DNA from: Dryococelus australis
Taxonomy: Eukaryota; Arthropoda; Insecta; Phasmatodea; Phasmatidae
Length of the DNA stretch: 64,000 nucleotides
Assembly: GCA_029891345.1 (NCBI GenBank)
Contig: CM057009.1
Span: forward strand, 301,855,466-301,919,465
Direction: 5' to 3'
Under the pieces are notes generated by a model. That model did not search any database. It had not been told where the DNA came from and saw nothing but the letters and a program-made list of their open reading frames with translations. The position numbers and the translations under genes are program-made. How positions within the stretch are numbered: position 1 is the stretch's first letter; each line of letters starts with the position of its first letter. Of this stretch, positions 31,770 through 44,400 are shown piece by piece.

Positions 31770-34700
31770 GAACAAGTATTATTTGCGAGCGAGAAAGTAA
31801 TAACATTGATTAGGCAAGTAATAATGTAATTCACATTTGCATATATTATGTTAAGTTATGCCAATAAAACCATCAGTGAAAACATTAAGGTTAATAACAT
31901 CGCTTTGCGCTTAAGATAATGTAGTAAATTTATGGAAATGGTTTTGTGTATCATATTGTACCCTCATATCAAGTGAAACTGTCGAAATAATGAGAGTTTA
32001 CAACCGTCAACTTCTGTTTGCGTTCCAAACACAAAATCCATTTGCGCAATGGTTTTGGCTGGAAGCTGCAAATATAGTAACTCTTGTTAAGGCTTTATAA
32101 ACTTAGTTAACACTTGCGCCAAGACTAGAGTTCATTGTATAAGTTGTAATTAATAATTACGTGTTCATTAATTAGTTTTTGACCGTGTTTACAACAGTGA
32201 TTTTGTAATCAGTTTAGTGCGAAAATCCACTTAACAATTAAATTACCGAATTTCGTTAATACTGGCAGTTATTCTGACACACAAATACATTTTATAAAAA
32301 TTACTTATGCAATATGTCTCCCAAATGATTGAATCATGAGTAAATTTCGACTTTCAATTTGTCGACTCACTAATGGTAAGCCTTTGGGTACAAAACTGTA
32401 CGCCAGAAAGTTACGCGTATTTTTTGTAAGTTGTTAATTCTTTTCTACAATATTGCATGAACTACAGGCGGCATATAACCACAGTTACGCCATTCTAGAG
32501 ATGGTAATTTATTTCGAAAAAGTCGGACATCATGATAGGTGTCACCGTCCTATACGCATGCCTGCAAATATAAATAAATAAATCATGGCTTCTCTCGTCG
32601 GAATAACTGTGGTTTCCACGTCAAGTTACACACAGCAACCTTGTATTTACCCTAAAACATAGTGTTCTAACTCACACTGCTTAGCTCTTTTCTGACTTCG
32701 CATGATTATTTACACTTTGCCTTTAATCCATTAACATAACGAAACAGCAATGTAAAAATAAGCTAATACAACAAAGACATGTGCATAAAAATACGTGCTG
32801 GGAAGCAAAACTTCATATAAAAAATTTAATTTTTACTTTTCATCTTCTGTTTGCTATAGGATGATACATACCTAAGTATCAGTTTAAGAAATACCACACT
32901 CACAGCGATTTCGGAAAATCCGCTCAGTAGTTTTTGCTTGATGCCAAAAAATACAGAAAACAATTTACATTTTTAGCTCAATTTTTAATTAATATGATAG
33001 ATATTTGCATAAAATCATTAATATTTATTAAAATATTGTTTACAAAATCCTCAATCATTATTTTTTATCTGCAAAGCTATTGTGTTACCAAACAACACCT
33101 TATACTCAGAGATGCGTACGTATGTTTATTTGAACGCATGAGTTACTGTTGGAATAGCATATTATTAAGGATGGGTATATATTAATTATGTGACTGCCAT
33201 AAGTGCCATCATGCGGAGTAATAAAGACGTATAGTTTGTAATCAAGATAAATTGTGGAATTGACTGATCATTACAGCTCATCATAAACTTTTCTGGCAAA
33301 AATCACATTGTAACAAAAAATTCTACACATAGAAAGACAAAAAGAAATGAAATTTCTCTCTCTTAAAAAAGCCAAACTGTATGAATTTATACAAGCATCC
33401 ACCAATAAAAAGGTTTTGCTGCAGGTTGTAATAAATTTGCTTGTAAAAAATTTTACACTGAACAATATTTAGTTCTCTCGAACAATCTGATGTTCTAAAC
33501 ATGCAAATTTATTCCCTTTAACCAAGCGAAACATTTCAACATAACTTGTTGAGTAGAATAATTATCTGACTGTCCCAGCATCATTTTTAAAAACATTTAT
33601 GGATAAATACACAACTATTTCACATTTACATTCAAGTAATTAGTTTCGTTACCGCCCAAATTATACGTATCGCGGTAGTCAAATATTCTGTTTTAAATTA
33701 ATAAGTGTACAGTTAGGTAACTATCATATGTGTCCATTGTTATAGTTGTATTTGTGACAACAAATCAGCTTGGGGCAGTACTGGCATGCATTTGGTTGGC
33801 TGTAGCGCAACCTAATCATTTAATGACCTTCGAATTTACAGCTCGAGATTTAATTTGTATTAGTTCTGACTATTAGAACTATTGCAGTGTTTGTTAGTGT
33901 ATTTATTGATGCTCAACCGTGTCAAAAACAACCCCAATGAAACGATTTCAACCAAAAAATCTGCATAACTTGACATTTTAGCAAATCTATGTACATGCCA
34001 TGTACTGAACTTTCTGTAACAAAAAAAAAAAAGTGAACTACCAAAACGTTTACGATGGCCGTGGTTGCCAAGATACAGAATTTAACAGCAATGCATATGG
34101 GTTGGGAACCTGGTCATGTTAGATCTTATATTTATGACCTAACTGTAGTTTATGGACAGCCATAAAAATCTGAATTTGCACCAACCAAATTTTACGTGTT
34201 TGGGACATCCAAAAAACGACCAAAATAACATGTTTCAGGAGCAAAATAGTTTGTTGCACAGATAGAAAAAAAAATTAATTTTGCTGTACAAAATTGTTTT
34301 CTCATCTTCAACATAATCGTTTTCTCAGTGTAAAAAATACCTAATAATACTATTCACTCAAAGCTTATGGTTCACAATCATCAAACACAGATACCTAAGC
34401 TCTTTCAAATGAAATGGGCAATGTACATTTCCATAAAAAGTTATTGTAGTACTTTATCGTGCTGCAAGCTCATGCAGAAGATCCAAGTATAATGAAACAC
34501 AGTGTGTCAGTCTGCTTGGCCTACAGTCTACCACAGAAACCACAAGCAATCAGAAAAGTCCACTCCAAGACAGAAATCCGATCGCGAGAAGAGATAACGA
34601 GGCAGCAGTCTGGTAAGTAATTTTAAACCCTCCTACCTTTGCCGCTCTGCCAGCAACTAGCATTAAGAAGTTCCCAGACACGCCACTGCGATTTTCTGCA

Positions 34701-36032
34701 GCAGCACTGCATTTACCTGAGAATGTCCTCAAATCTGAACAGATTTGTCTTTAAAAGAATCAATTTTATGTTTCTAATGGCCATTAACTTGGTATTTTCG
34801 TAAATGGCACTGATGTGTGGCAGCAATAAAAATGTTTGTTATTATTTCTTCGGTAGAATGCCGTAGTTATTACCTTGGTACACTGTGTATGTGCTGAGTG
34901 AGAAGTAATTTCCTATGAGCCTGCACTCATCGCCAGCGAAAATGTGATGCTTTTTATGTAGACTATTTTGACTTTCTCGGATGTTGTCCTATTTTTATGT
35001 GTATCCTAGTATTGTATAATGTATAGTGGATATTTCCCCGAAGTCTGCCCACTGACCTTATGCAGAGGTTCAAATAAATATTATTTAATAACAGAAATAT
35101 TTTACTTACGTAAACCAAATTTCATGAGAACAAAGCAGACTGTTGTATGTTCACATAATCAAAACTTCGTGCACATATTTCAACAGGTCTCGTATTATAA
35201 AGCTACAGATTAGTGAAATTGATTATTAAATATCCCCACTAAATTTAAAATAATGAACAAAATCAAGTTAACACAACAAAAATATCTTAACAAAGTAGTG
35301 TACGAAATTTCATCGAGATCGGCCGGAAAACTCTAACTAGCACTCCACCTTAACGGAGCTAGATATCTGAGAGTCGTTATTTCATATTTGTATCTAATAC
35401 TGTTCGAAAAATATATACTAAACACAATGCCATTCCTATAAAATAGAATTTTGTTTCGTCTCCATAGTTCTTGCGCAGTTATATACAGGAACCACAATTT
35501 ATATATAAAAAAAAAATTTACTCTCAGAAAATAGAACGGACCTAATTTACTTTGAAACAGTTTGCTATGAAATACCTCAATGTGTGTTTCAAGTCACAAT
35601 GACTAATACTTTTGCACTTTTAATAATTATTGAATACAGGGAAATTTTTACACGTTTCTGGCCTGTGACTTTTGGTAAATTTTTGGAAGGTAATTTTAAT
35701 TTAGAAATAATAAAATCATCCTATTTGAGCTATCTTGGTCTCAATTTACAAATGATTTATTTCATTTTATTCGTGTGATACAAACACAGATAAATTGACA
35801 GGATTTGGCAAGTAACTATGCGAAAACTATGCAACCGTAAATTATTTAATTAATTTTTTAAGTTGCTAATAATGACTAGAGGTGTGATGGATATACACTG
35901 AGTAGCACGTGAGAGATATAGAATATTGAAGTTTTGCTATGCAACGGCCTTAAGGAGAAACACCACGTATGCCTACTGAATTGAGGAAACGCGAGTTTGC
36001 AGCGCGAACAGTGATAGCAAGGTTGCACTCAC
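31770..36032. other. AT-rich non-coding, probable intron, no supported gene
   Basis: No recognisable protein. A poly-A run lies at about 34,020-34,032. A weak inverted pair (AACCACAGTTA/TAACTGTGGTT) spans 32,480-32,615. An isolated exon-like segment at 34,527-34,612 is listed separately. If the two lipocalin-like exons belong to one gene, this is intron. Confidence 0.4.
34527..34612 (+). other. Isolated exon-like segment
   Basis: It is preceded by TTGGCCTACAG and followed by GTAAGTAAT, both good splice matches. The frame between is open: STTETTSNQKSPLQDRN then PIARRDNEAAVW. No family is recognised and no neighbouring exon was found, so it may be chance. Confidence 0.2.
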
Positions 36033-36169
36033 GTGGTGTTGTAGAAGAACAAGGTTACGTTGATGTCTCCGTCAGTGGCTCGGCTGTTGACGCTGTGCTG
36101 GCACTTGATAACGTTGCTGCCCGGCCACTGGAACGACGTCTGCTTGTAGTGATACCACTTGCCCAGGAG
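36033..36169 (-). CDS. Lipocalin-like exon with the G-x-W motif
   Basis: On the minus strand the 137-bp exon follows a pyrimidine-rich acceptor (TTTCTCCCGTGTGCTGCAG) and ends at a GTGAGT donor. It encodes LLGKWYHYKQTSFQWPGSNV, then IKCQHSVNSRATDGDINVTL and FFYNTT with no stop. G-K-W-Y at the start of the first barrel strand is the hallmark of lipocalins, and the Cys before a D-G-D-I-N-V strand matches the apolipoprotein D/Lazarillo pattern. It ends two bases into a codon. N-glycosylation sequons (NVT, NTT) fit a secreted protein. Base composition is far less AT-rich than the flanks, and no lesion is seen. The upstream signal-peptide exon was not found, and the satellite begins 1.35 kb further on. 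The putative last exon is at 13,544-13,674. Confidence 0.65.
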
Positions 36170-37522
36170 CTGCAGCACACGGGAGAAACTATGTCATAAC
36201 CCACCTCCATATAGAGACTGGGTACCCACAATAACACAACAACGAGTATGACGTCACAAACTGGAACTCTGGTAAACCATGCAATATCATAGCCACCACA
36301 ACTGGACCGAATCCTCCCATGTGTTTATCGAAAACAACGTAGCAGTGTTTTCATTCATAAATTAAAACAATAACTATGCTTTTTTGCGTTTTAATATGTA
36401 TTACTGTGCATTGGTGCATTAAAGCCTACCTTTCGTTAGACATTCCGAACCAGTTTCAAAGACAAGGTGCGAGATTTCCTAAAATTACATATGCAACTAC
36501 ACAGGCTATAAAATACTGCAGGAGCGTTAAAATGTACTTAGAAAAAACTATTTTATACCACGAAAATTACATATTGAGTGTTAAATCAAGAATTTATATG
36601 AAGATTTCTGGCAATTGTGTTGAGTTCTTCAGAAAATAAATAATTAATATGGTAGTGCATATAAATTACAGATACATCTTCGATTAATCTGTAGTACACT
36701 TTATATAACAATATCATGTGATTTATACTTCTCCGCAAGGTCACCAAGTTGTTCAGAACAAGTTAAGAATTTTGTCCTAACCCAAACATTTGCTTAACAT
36801 GTTAGTTATTAAATCCCGTAAATTACTTCATATTTTGGACCCTGTGTACACTCCAAAACGCATAAGTCTGTTACAATCTGAGGATTTCCACTATAAAATA
36901 AACGTTATGCACAGAATCAACTAATAGCACAGTACACAATTTGTTGTACTCTGAGGTCAATTTAAAAATTGTAAACATTGTAGCTATAATGTAGTAACAA
37001 ATTCGTATCAGTATGTTTTAATCTATGTAAAGTTGAATTTGTTTAGTAGATTCCGGCCAGGTTAGTTGAAATAATTAATTATACATACAATCATATTAGG
37101 AGTGCTGAAAAACTCATGTAATATTCCTGCCAGACAGTTCATTATTTATTTAACCACTAAAATGTATAGTATGGTGAAACTATACTATTAGATACACCAC
37201 CTATGTTTAATACTGCATGCATAATTTCATTAATATAAATATATAGCATAAAAGTATGGCGAGAATATCACACAGATTCCTTTAAGATATGTGGAAGACA
37301 GGATAATATACAAACATAGGGAAGAATATCTTTCAATTAGCAGGCACCAGAAAGAAAATTGTGGTTTCAATGACTTGCAGGATAGACTTTACAGTCTGAG
37401 GAGGATATATGCAGATATCAATTGCACATTATTTTGCTGTCACAGTAGAACATGATAAATCTAGACCATTCTCAAGGATGTGTCAACACACTTTGTGGAC
37501 AAATGGCTAATGTTATATAAAC
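36170..37522. other. AT-rich flank between lipocalin-like exon and satellite
   Basis: No gene or repeat recognised. Similarity to satellite monomers starts abruptly around 37,520. Confidence 0.5.
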
Positions 37523-39557
37523 AAAAAACTGTTTGCAAGTATCTGAATTTTTTTTGGCTCCGTCAGGTTTACCGGAAACTTCAACAACAGACATGTGCCT
37601 GTAACAAGAGTGGAACGAATAATAATATAACTAATTCTCGCACAAGTTTGTATTTTTACACAATTTGTATGCATACATTTCTAAAAATAGTTATGTTATC
37701 GTAAAGACTAAGGTTTCAACGTTCAGAACTACTACACAATTTTATACCAATATATGTAAATTTTTACACTGCAAAGTATTAAATTATTCACATATATCTG
37801 GTGAAACTATAAAGTTCAAAAACTAAGTGCACTCGAAACATGAAATTTGGGCAATGAAACTTATGCCATTTGATAACTGCAAACTTCAATAACAGTTTGA
37901 TTATATCTGAATTTTTTCTTACACCGTCAGTTTATTTTTACACTTTATCAAAGGAATATGCTTCCTATAACTGAGTGGAACAAATAATAAAATCATCAAT
38001 TCTCGCCTAAGTTTTCAGTTTTATACACATTTTGAATGCTTACATTTCTATAACTAGCATTATTCTTGTAAGGAAAAAAAGGTGTCCACTTTCAAAGATA
38101 CTACACAAATTTAGAACAAATTTTGTAATTTTAAATATGCAGAACATCAAATTATATACCTGTTACTAGAGATCGAAACATGCATAGTAGGGCAATGAAA
38201 CTCATGCTGTTTAATAGCTGTGTAATTGTAAAATAGTTTTCATTTATCAGAATTACTTGTGACACCAACAGTTTTGTTAGAACACTTAAAAAACAGGTGT
38301 GTGAGTTCTCTAATATGAGTGGAATGATGAACAAAATCATTAAATACGACAGAAGATTGTCGTTTTTTTATATACTTATGTAAGTGTGCATTTCTATAAT
38401 AAGTAATATTTTCGTAGGGAACAATGTTTCCACTTTCACATTCACTCTGCACATTTAGGATAAATTTTGTAATTTCAAACTGAAATTTATCAAATAATAC
38501 ACATATTTCTAGTGAAACAAAAAAATTCAAACACGAACTGAGCTAGAATAAGAGATAAGTGGGCAATGAAACTTATGCTATTTGATAGTTGCGATCTTGA
38601 AAAACTGTTTGCAAGTATCTGAAATTTTTTGGCTCCGTCAGTTTTATCGCAAACATAAACAACATTCATGTTCCTGTCACAAGAGTAGAATGAAGACACT
38701 ACACAGATTTAGAATACAATATCTAATTTAAAAAATTTAAAGCATTAAATTATACAACAATTTGTAGGAAAACTTTAATTTTTATAGAATAATGAGATCG
38801 AAACAGGGATAGTTGGGCAATGAAACTTATGCTGTTTGATAGAAGTGTTAGTTTGATATCTTAAATAACATTTTGCAAGTATCTGAAATTTTTTTGGTTC
38901 TGTCAGTTTTTTCGCATACATAAACAACAGAAATGTTACTATAAGAAGAGTGGAACGAAGAATTATATCACTAATTCATGCACAAGTATTTTTTTTACAA
39001 GCTTCGTATGGGTTTATTTCTTAAAAGAGTTCATTTATGTTAAGAATAAGACATCCACTTTCAAAACAACTATACAAATATATAGCAATGTATAAATATA
39101 TTTTTTAAACTACAAAGTGTCAAATTATACACATCTATCTGGTGAAACCATAAAGTTCAAGATATTGTGTGCTCGAAGAATGAAATTTGGCAAATGAATC
39201 TTATCCCATTTGATAACTGCTATCTTCAATAACAGTTTGATTATATAAGAATTTTTTCTTACACCATCAGTTTATTCGTACACTTTATCAACGGAATATG
39301 CTTAATATAAATAAGTGGAACAAATAATATTATCATTAATTCTCGCCTAAATTTGCAGTTTTATACACATTTTGAATGCTTACATTTCTATAACTAGTAT
39401 TATTCTTTTTAAAAAAAAAAAGGTGTCCACTTTCAAATATACTACACAAATTTATAATAAATGATGTAATTTTAAATCTGTAGAACATTAAATTATATCC
39501 CTGTTACTAGAAAAACTTAAAGTTCAAACACGAACTGAGATCGAAACATGGATAGTA
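37523..39557 (+). repeat. Left-edge satellite units, one internally deleted
   Basis: The array opens with a diverged partial monomer (about 37,523), then an E-type (about 37,848), A (38,190), B (38,561) and directly D (38,815). Part of B and nearly all of C are missing, so the A-to-A spacing is 1,368 instead of about 1,847. The junction is near 38,695, where AAGAGTAGAATGA meets AGACACTACACAG. Confidence 0.85.
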
Positions 39558-39929
39558 GGGCAATGAAACTTATGATGTTTAATAGCTGTGTAAGTGGAAA
39601 ATAGTTTCCATTTATTAGAATTTCTTGTGACACCAACAGTTTTGTTAGAACACTTAAAAAACAGGTGTGTGTGTTCTCTAATATGAGTGGAATGATGAAC
39701 AAAATCATTAAATCCGACAGAAGTTTGTAGTTTTTTTATATACTTATGTAAGTGTGCTTTTCTATATTAAGTAATATTCTCGTAGGGAACGATTTTTCCA
39801 CTTTCACATACACTCCACACATTTAGAATAAATTATGTAATTTTAAAACTAAAATATATAAAATCATACACATATTTCTAGTGAAACAAAAAAGTTCAAA
39901 CACGTACTGAGCAAGAAAAAGAGATAGGT
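39558..39929 (+). repeat. Satellite monomer A, first complete unit
   Basis: 372 bp. Diagnostic text TGTTTAATAGCTGTGTAAGT after the anchor, and GTTTTGTTAGAACACTTAAA. The minus strand of every A monomer gives a spurious frame of about 60-75 codons. Confidence 0.9.
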
Positions 39930-40293
39930 GGGCAATGAAACTTATGCTATTTGATAGTTGCCAACTTCAAAAACTGTTTGCAAGTATCTGAAATTTTTTG
40001 GTTAAATCAGTTTTAACGCAAACATAAACATCATACCTGTTCCTGTAACAAGAGTTGAACGCAGAAATATATCACTAATTCTCGAACTGGTTTGTAATAT
40101 TTTACACACTTTATATGAATACAGTTCTTAAAATAGTTATGTTATCATAAACGTTAAGGTCTTCAATTTCAATAGCAAAACAAAAATATTTACAATGCTT
40201 GGAATTTTTTAACTGCAAAGTATCAAATTATACACCTATAACTGGTGAAATTATTAAGTTCAATCAAATTATTGAGTTCGAAGACGGAAATAT
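39930..40293 (+). repeat. Satellite monomer B, first complete unit
   Basis: 364 bp. Diagnostic text GCTATTTGATAGTTGCCA, then AACTGTTTGCAAGTATCTGA and AACAAGAGTTGAACGCAGAA. Confidence 0.9.
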
Positions 40294-40662
40294 GGGCAAT
40301 TAACATATTGGCGTTTGATAAATGTAAACTTCAACAACAGTTTGATTATATCAGATTTTTTTCTACCATATTCATTTCATTCCGACTCTTAATGAACGGA
40401 ATATGCATCTTGAAACATGAGTGGAACAAAGAATAAAGTTATTAGTTCTCGCCGAAGTTTGCCATTTTTATTCAAAATCTGAATACTTACATTTCTAAAA
40501 CAAGTAATATTCTTGTAAGGAAAAAGGTTTTCCACTTTCACAGACACTACACAGATTAAGAATATAGTATGAAATTTTAAAAATTTAAAGCATCTAATTA
40601 TACACCAATTTCTAGAAAATTTTAATTTTTATAGAAGAAATGAGATCTAAACAGGGATAGTT
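40294..40662 (+). repeat. Satellite monomer C, first complete unit
   Basis: 369 bp. Diagnostic text CTTCAACAACAGTTTGATTA and TTCATTCCGACTCTTAATGA. It is the monomer lost from the left-edge unit. Confidence 0.9.
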
Positions 40663-41036
40663 GTTCAATGAAACTTGTGCTGTTTGATAGAAGCGTTAGT
40701 TTGCTAACTTAAATAACAGTTTGAAAGTAACTGAAATTTTTTTGGTTCAATCAGTTTTTTCGCAACCATAAACAACAGACCTGTTACTATTAGAAGAGTG
40801 GAACGAAGAATTATATCACTAATTCATGCACAAGTATTTTTTTTACAGGCATCGAATGGGTTTATTTCTTAAAATAGTTAATTTATGGTAATAATAACGT
40901 ATCCACTTTAAAAACAACTATTCATATTTATAGCAATGTATAAATATATTTTTTAAACTACAAAGTGTCAAATTATACACATCTATCTGGCGAAACCATA
41001 AAGTTCAGGAAATTGTGTGCTCGAAGAATGAAATTT
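40663..41036 (+). repeat. Satellite monomer D, first complete unit
   Basis: 374 bp. Diagnostic text TTTGATAGAAGCGTTAGTTT and AGAGTGGAACGAAGAATTAT. Confidence 0.9.
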
Positions 41037-41404
41037 GGCAAATGAAGCTTATCCCATATGATAACTGCAATCTTCAAGAACAGTTTGATTATATAAGAAT
41101 TTTTTCTTATACCATCAGTTTATTCTTACACTTTATCAACGGAATATGCTTAATATAAATAAGTGGAACAAATAATATTATCATTAATTCTCGCCTAAAT
41201 TTGCAGTTTTATACACATTTTGAATGCTTACATTTCTATAACTAGTATTATTCTTGTGAGGAAAAAAAGGTGTCCACTTTCAAAGATACTACACAAATTT
41301 ATAATAAATGATGTAATTTTAAATCTGCATAACATTAGATTATATCCCTGTTACTAGATAAACTTAAAGTTCAAACACGAACTGAGATCGAAACATAGAT
41401 AGTA
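41037..41404 (+). repeat. Satellite monomer E, first complete unit
   Basis: 368 bp. Diagnostic text GCTTATCCCAT(T/A)TGATAAC and CTTCAATAACAGTTTGATTA in most copies. Confidence 0.9.
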
Positions 41405-44400
41405 GGGCAATGAAACTTATGCTGTTTAATAGCTGTGTAAGTGTAAAATAGTTTCCATTTATTAGAATTTCTTGTGACACCAACAGTTTTGTTAGAACAC
41501 TTAAAAAACAGGTGTGTGCGTTCTCTAATATGAGTGGAATGATGAACAAAATCATTAAATCCGAGAGAATTTTGTAGTTTTTTTAAATACTTATGTAAGT
41601 GTGCTTTTCTATAATAAGTAATATTCTCGTAGGGAACGATGTTTCCACTTTCACATACACTCCACACATTTAGAATAAATTATGTAATTTTAAAACTAAA
41701 ATATATCAAATCATACACATATTTATAGTGAAACAAAAAAGTTCAAACACATTCTGAGCAAGAAAAAGAGGTAGGTGGGCAATGAAACTTATGGTATTTG
41801 ATAGTTGCCATATTCAAAACTGTTTGCAAGTATCTGAAATTTTTTGGTTCCATCAGTTTTATCGCAAACATAAATATCATACCTGTTACTGTAACAAGAG
41901 TTGAACGCAGAAATATATCACTAATTCTCGAACTTGTTTGTAATTTTTTACACACTTTATATGAATACAGTTCTTAAAATAGTTATGTTATCATAAACGT
42001 TAAGGTCTTCAATTTCAAAAGCAATACAAAAATATTTTACAATGCTTGGAATTTTTTAACTGCAAAGTATCAAATTATACACCTATAACTTGTGAAATTA
42101 TTAAGTTCAATCAAATTATTGAGTTCGAAGATAAAAATATGGGCTTATTAAACTTTTGGCTTTTGATAACTGTAAACTTCAACAACAGTTTGATTATATC
42201 AGATTTTCTACCATATTCATTTCATTCCGACTCTTAATGAACGGAATATGCATCTTGAAACATGAGTGAACAAAGAATAAAGTTATTAGTTCTCGCCGAA
42301 GTTTGTCATTTTTATTCAAATTCTTAATACTTACATTTCTAAAACAAGTAATATTCTTGTAAGGAAAAGGTTTTCCACTTTCACAGACACTACATATATT
42401 TAGAATATAGTATGTAATTTTAAAAATTTAAACCATCAATTTTTACACCAATTTCTAGAAAATTTTAATTTTTATAGAAGAAATGAAATCGAAACAGGGA
42501 TAGTTGTTCAATGAAACTTGTGCTGTTTGATAGAAGCGTTAGTTTGCTAACTTAAATAACAGTTTGCAAGTAACTCAATTTTTTTTGGTTCAATCAGTTT
42601 TTTTCACAACCATAAACAACAGACCTGTTCCAAAAGATGAGTGGAACGAAGAATTATATCACTAATTCATGCACAAGTTTTTTTTTTTTAATCTTCGTAT
42701 GGGTTTATTTCTTAAAATAGTTCATTTATGGTAAGAATAAGGTATCCACTTTCAAAACAACTATACAAATATATAGCAATGTATAAATATATTTTTTAAA
42801 CTACAAAGTGTCAAATTAAACCCATCTATCTGGTGAAACCATAAAGTTCAGGAAATTGTGTGCTCGAAGCATGAAATTTAGCAAATGAATCTTATCCCAT
42901 TTGATAACTGCTATCTTCAATAACAGTTTGATAATATCAGAATTTTTTTCTTACACCATCAGTTTATTCTTACACTTAATCATCGGAATATGCTTCCTTT
43001 AAATAAGTGGAACAAATAATATTATCATTAATTCTCGCCTAAATTTGCAGTTTTATACACATTTTGAATGCTTACATTACTATAACTAGTATTATTCTTG
43101 TAAGGAAAAAAAAAGGTGTCCACTTTCAAAGATACTACACAAATTTATAATAAATGATGTAATTTTAAATCTGCAGAACATTAAATTATATCCCTGTTAC
43201 TAGAAAAACTTAAAGTTCAAACACGAACTGAGATCGAAACATTTATAGTAGGGCAATGAAACTTATGATGTTTAATAGCTGTGTAAGTGGAAAATAGTTT
43301 CAATTTATTAGAATTTCTTGAGACACCAACAGTTTTGTTAGAACACTTAAAAAACAGGTGTGTGCGTTCTCTAATATGAGTGGAATGATGAACCAAATCA
43401 TTAAATCCGACAGAAGTGTGTAGTTTTTTTTATATACTTATGTAAGTGTGCTTTTCTATAATAAGTAATATTCTCGTAAGGAACGATGTTTCCACTTTCA
43501 CATACACTCCACACATTTAGAATAAATATTGTAATTTTAAAACTAAAATATATATCAAATCATACACATATTTCTAGTGAAACAAAAAAGTTCAAACACA
43601 TACTGAGCAAGAAAAAGAGATAGGTGGGCAATGAAACTTATGCTATTTGTAGTTGCCATCTTCAAAAACTGTTTGCATGTATCTGAAATTTTTTGGTTCC
43701 ATCAGTTTTATCGCAAACATAAACATCATATCTGTTTCTGTAAGAAGAGTTGAACGCAGAAATATATCACTAATTCTCGAACTGGTTTGTAATTTTTTAC
43801 ACACTTAATAAGCATACAGTTCTTAAAATAGTTATGTTATCATAAACGCTAATGTCTTCAATTTCAAAAGCAATACAAACATATTTTACAATGCTTGGAA
43901 TTTTTTAACTGCAAAGTATCAAATTATACACCTATAACTGGTGAAATTATTAAGTTCAATCAAATTATTGAGTTCGAAGATTAAAATATGACCATTTAAC
44001 CTTTTCACGTTCGATAACTGTAAACTTCAACAACAGTTTGATTATATCAGATTTTTTTCTACAATATTCATTTCATTCCGACTCTTAATGAACGGAATAT
44101 GCATCTTGAAACATGAGTGGAACAAATAATAAAGTTATTAGTTCTCGCCGAAGTTTGCCATATTTATTCAAATTCTTAATACTTACATTTCTAAAACAAG
44201 TAATATTCTTGTAAGGAAAAGGTTTTCCACTTTCACAGACACTACATATATTTAGAATATAGTATGTAATTTTAAAAATTTAAACCATCAATTTTTACAC
44301 CTATTTCTAGAAAATTTTAATTTTTATAGAAGAAATGAGATCGAAACAGGGATAGTTGTTCAATGAAACTTGTGCTGTTTGATAGAAGTGTAAGTTTGCT

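Noticed and set aside
32474-32625. Possible MITE with AACCACAGTTA ends
   Set aside because: Only about 11 bp pair and no target duplication or second copy is visible.
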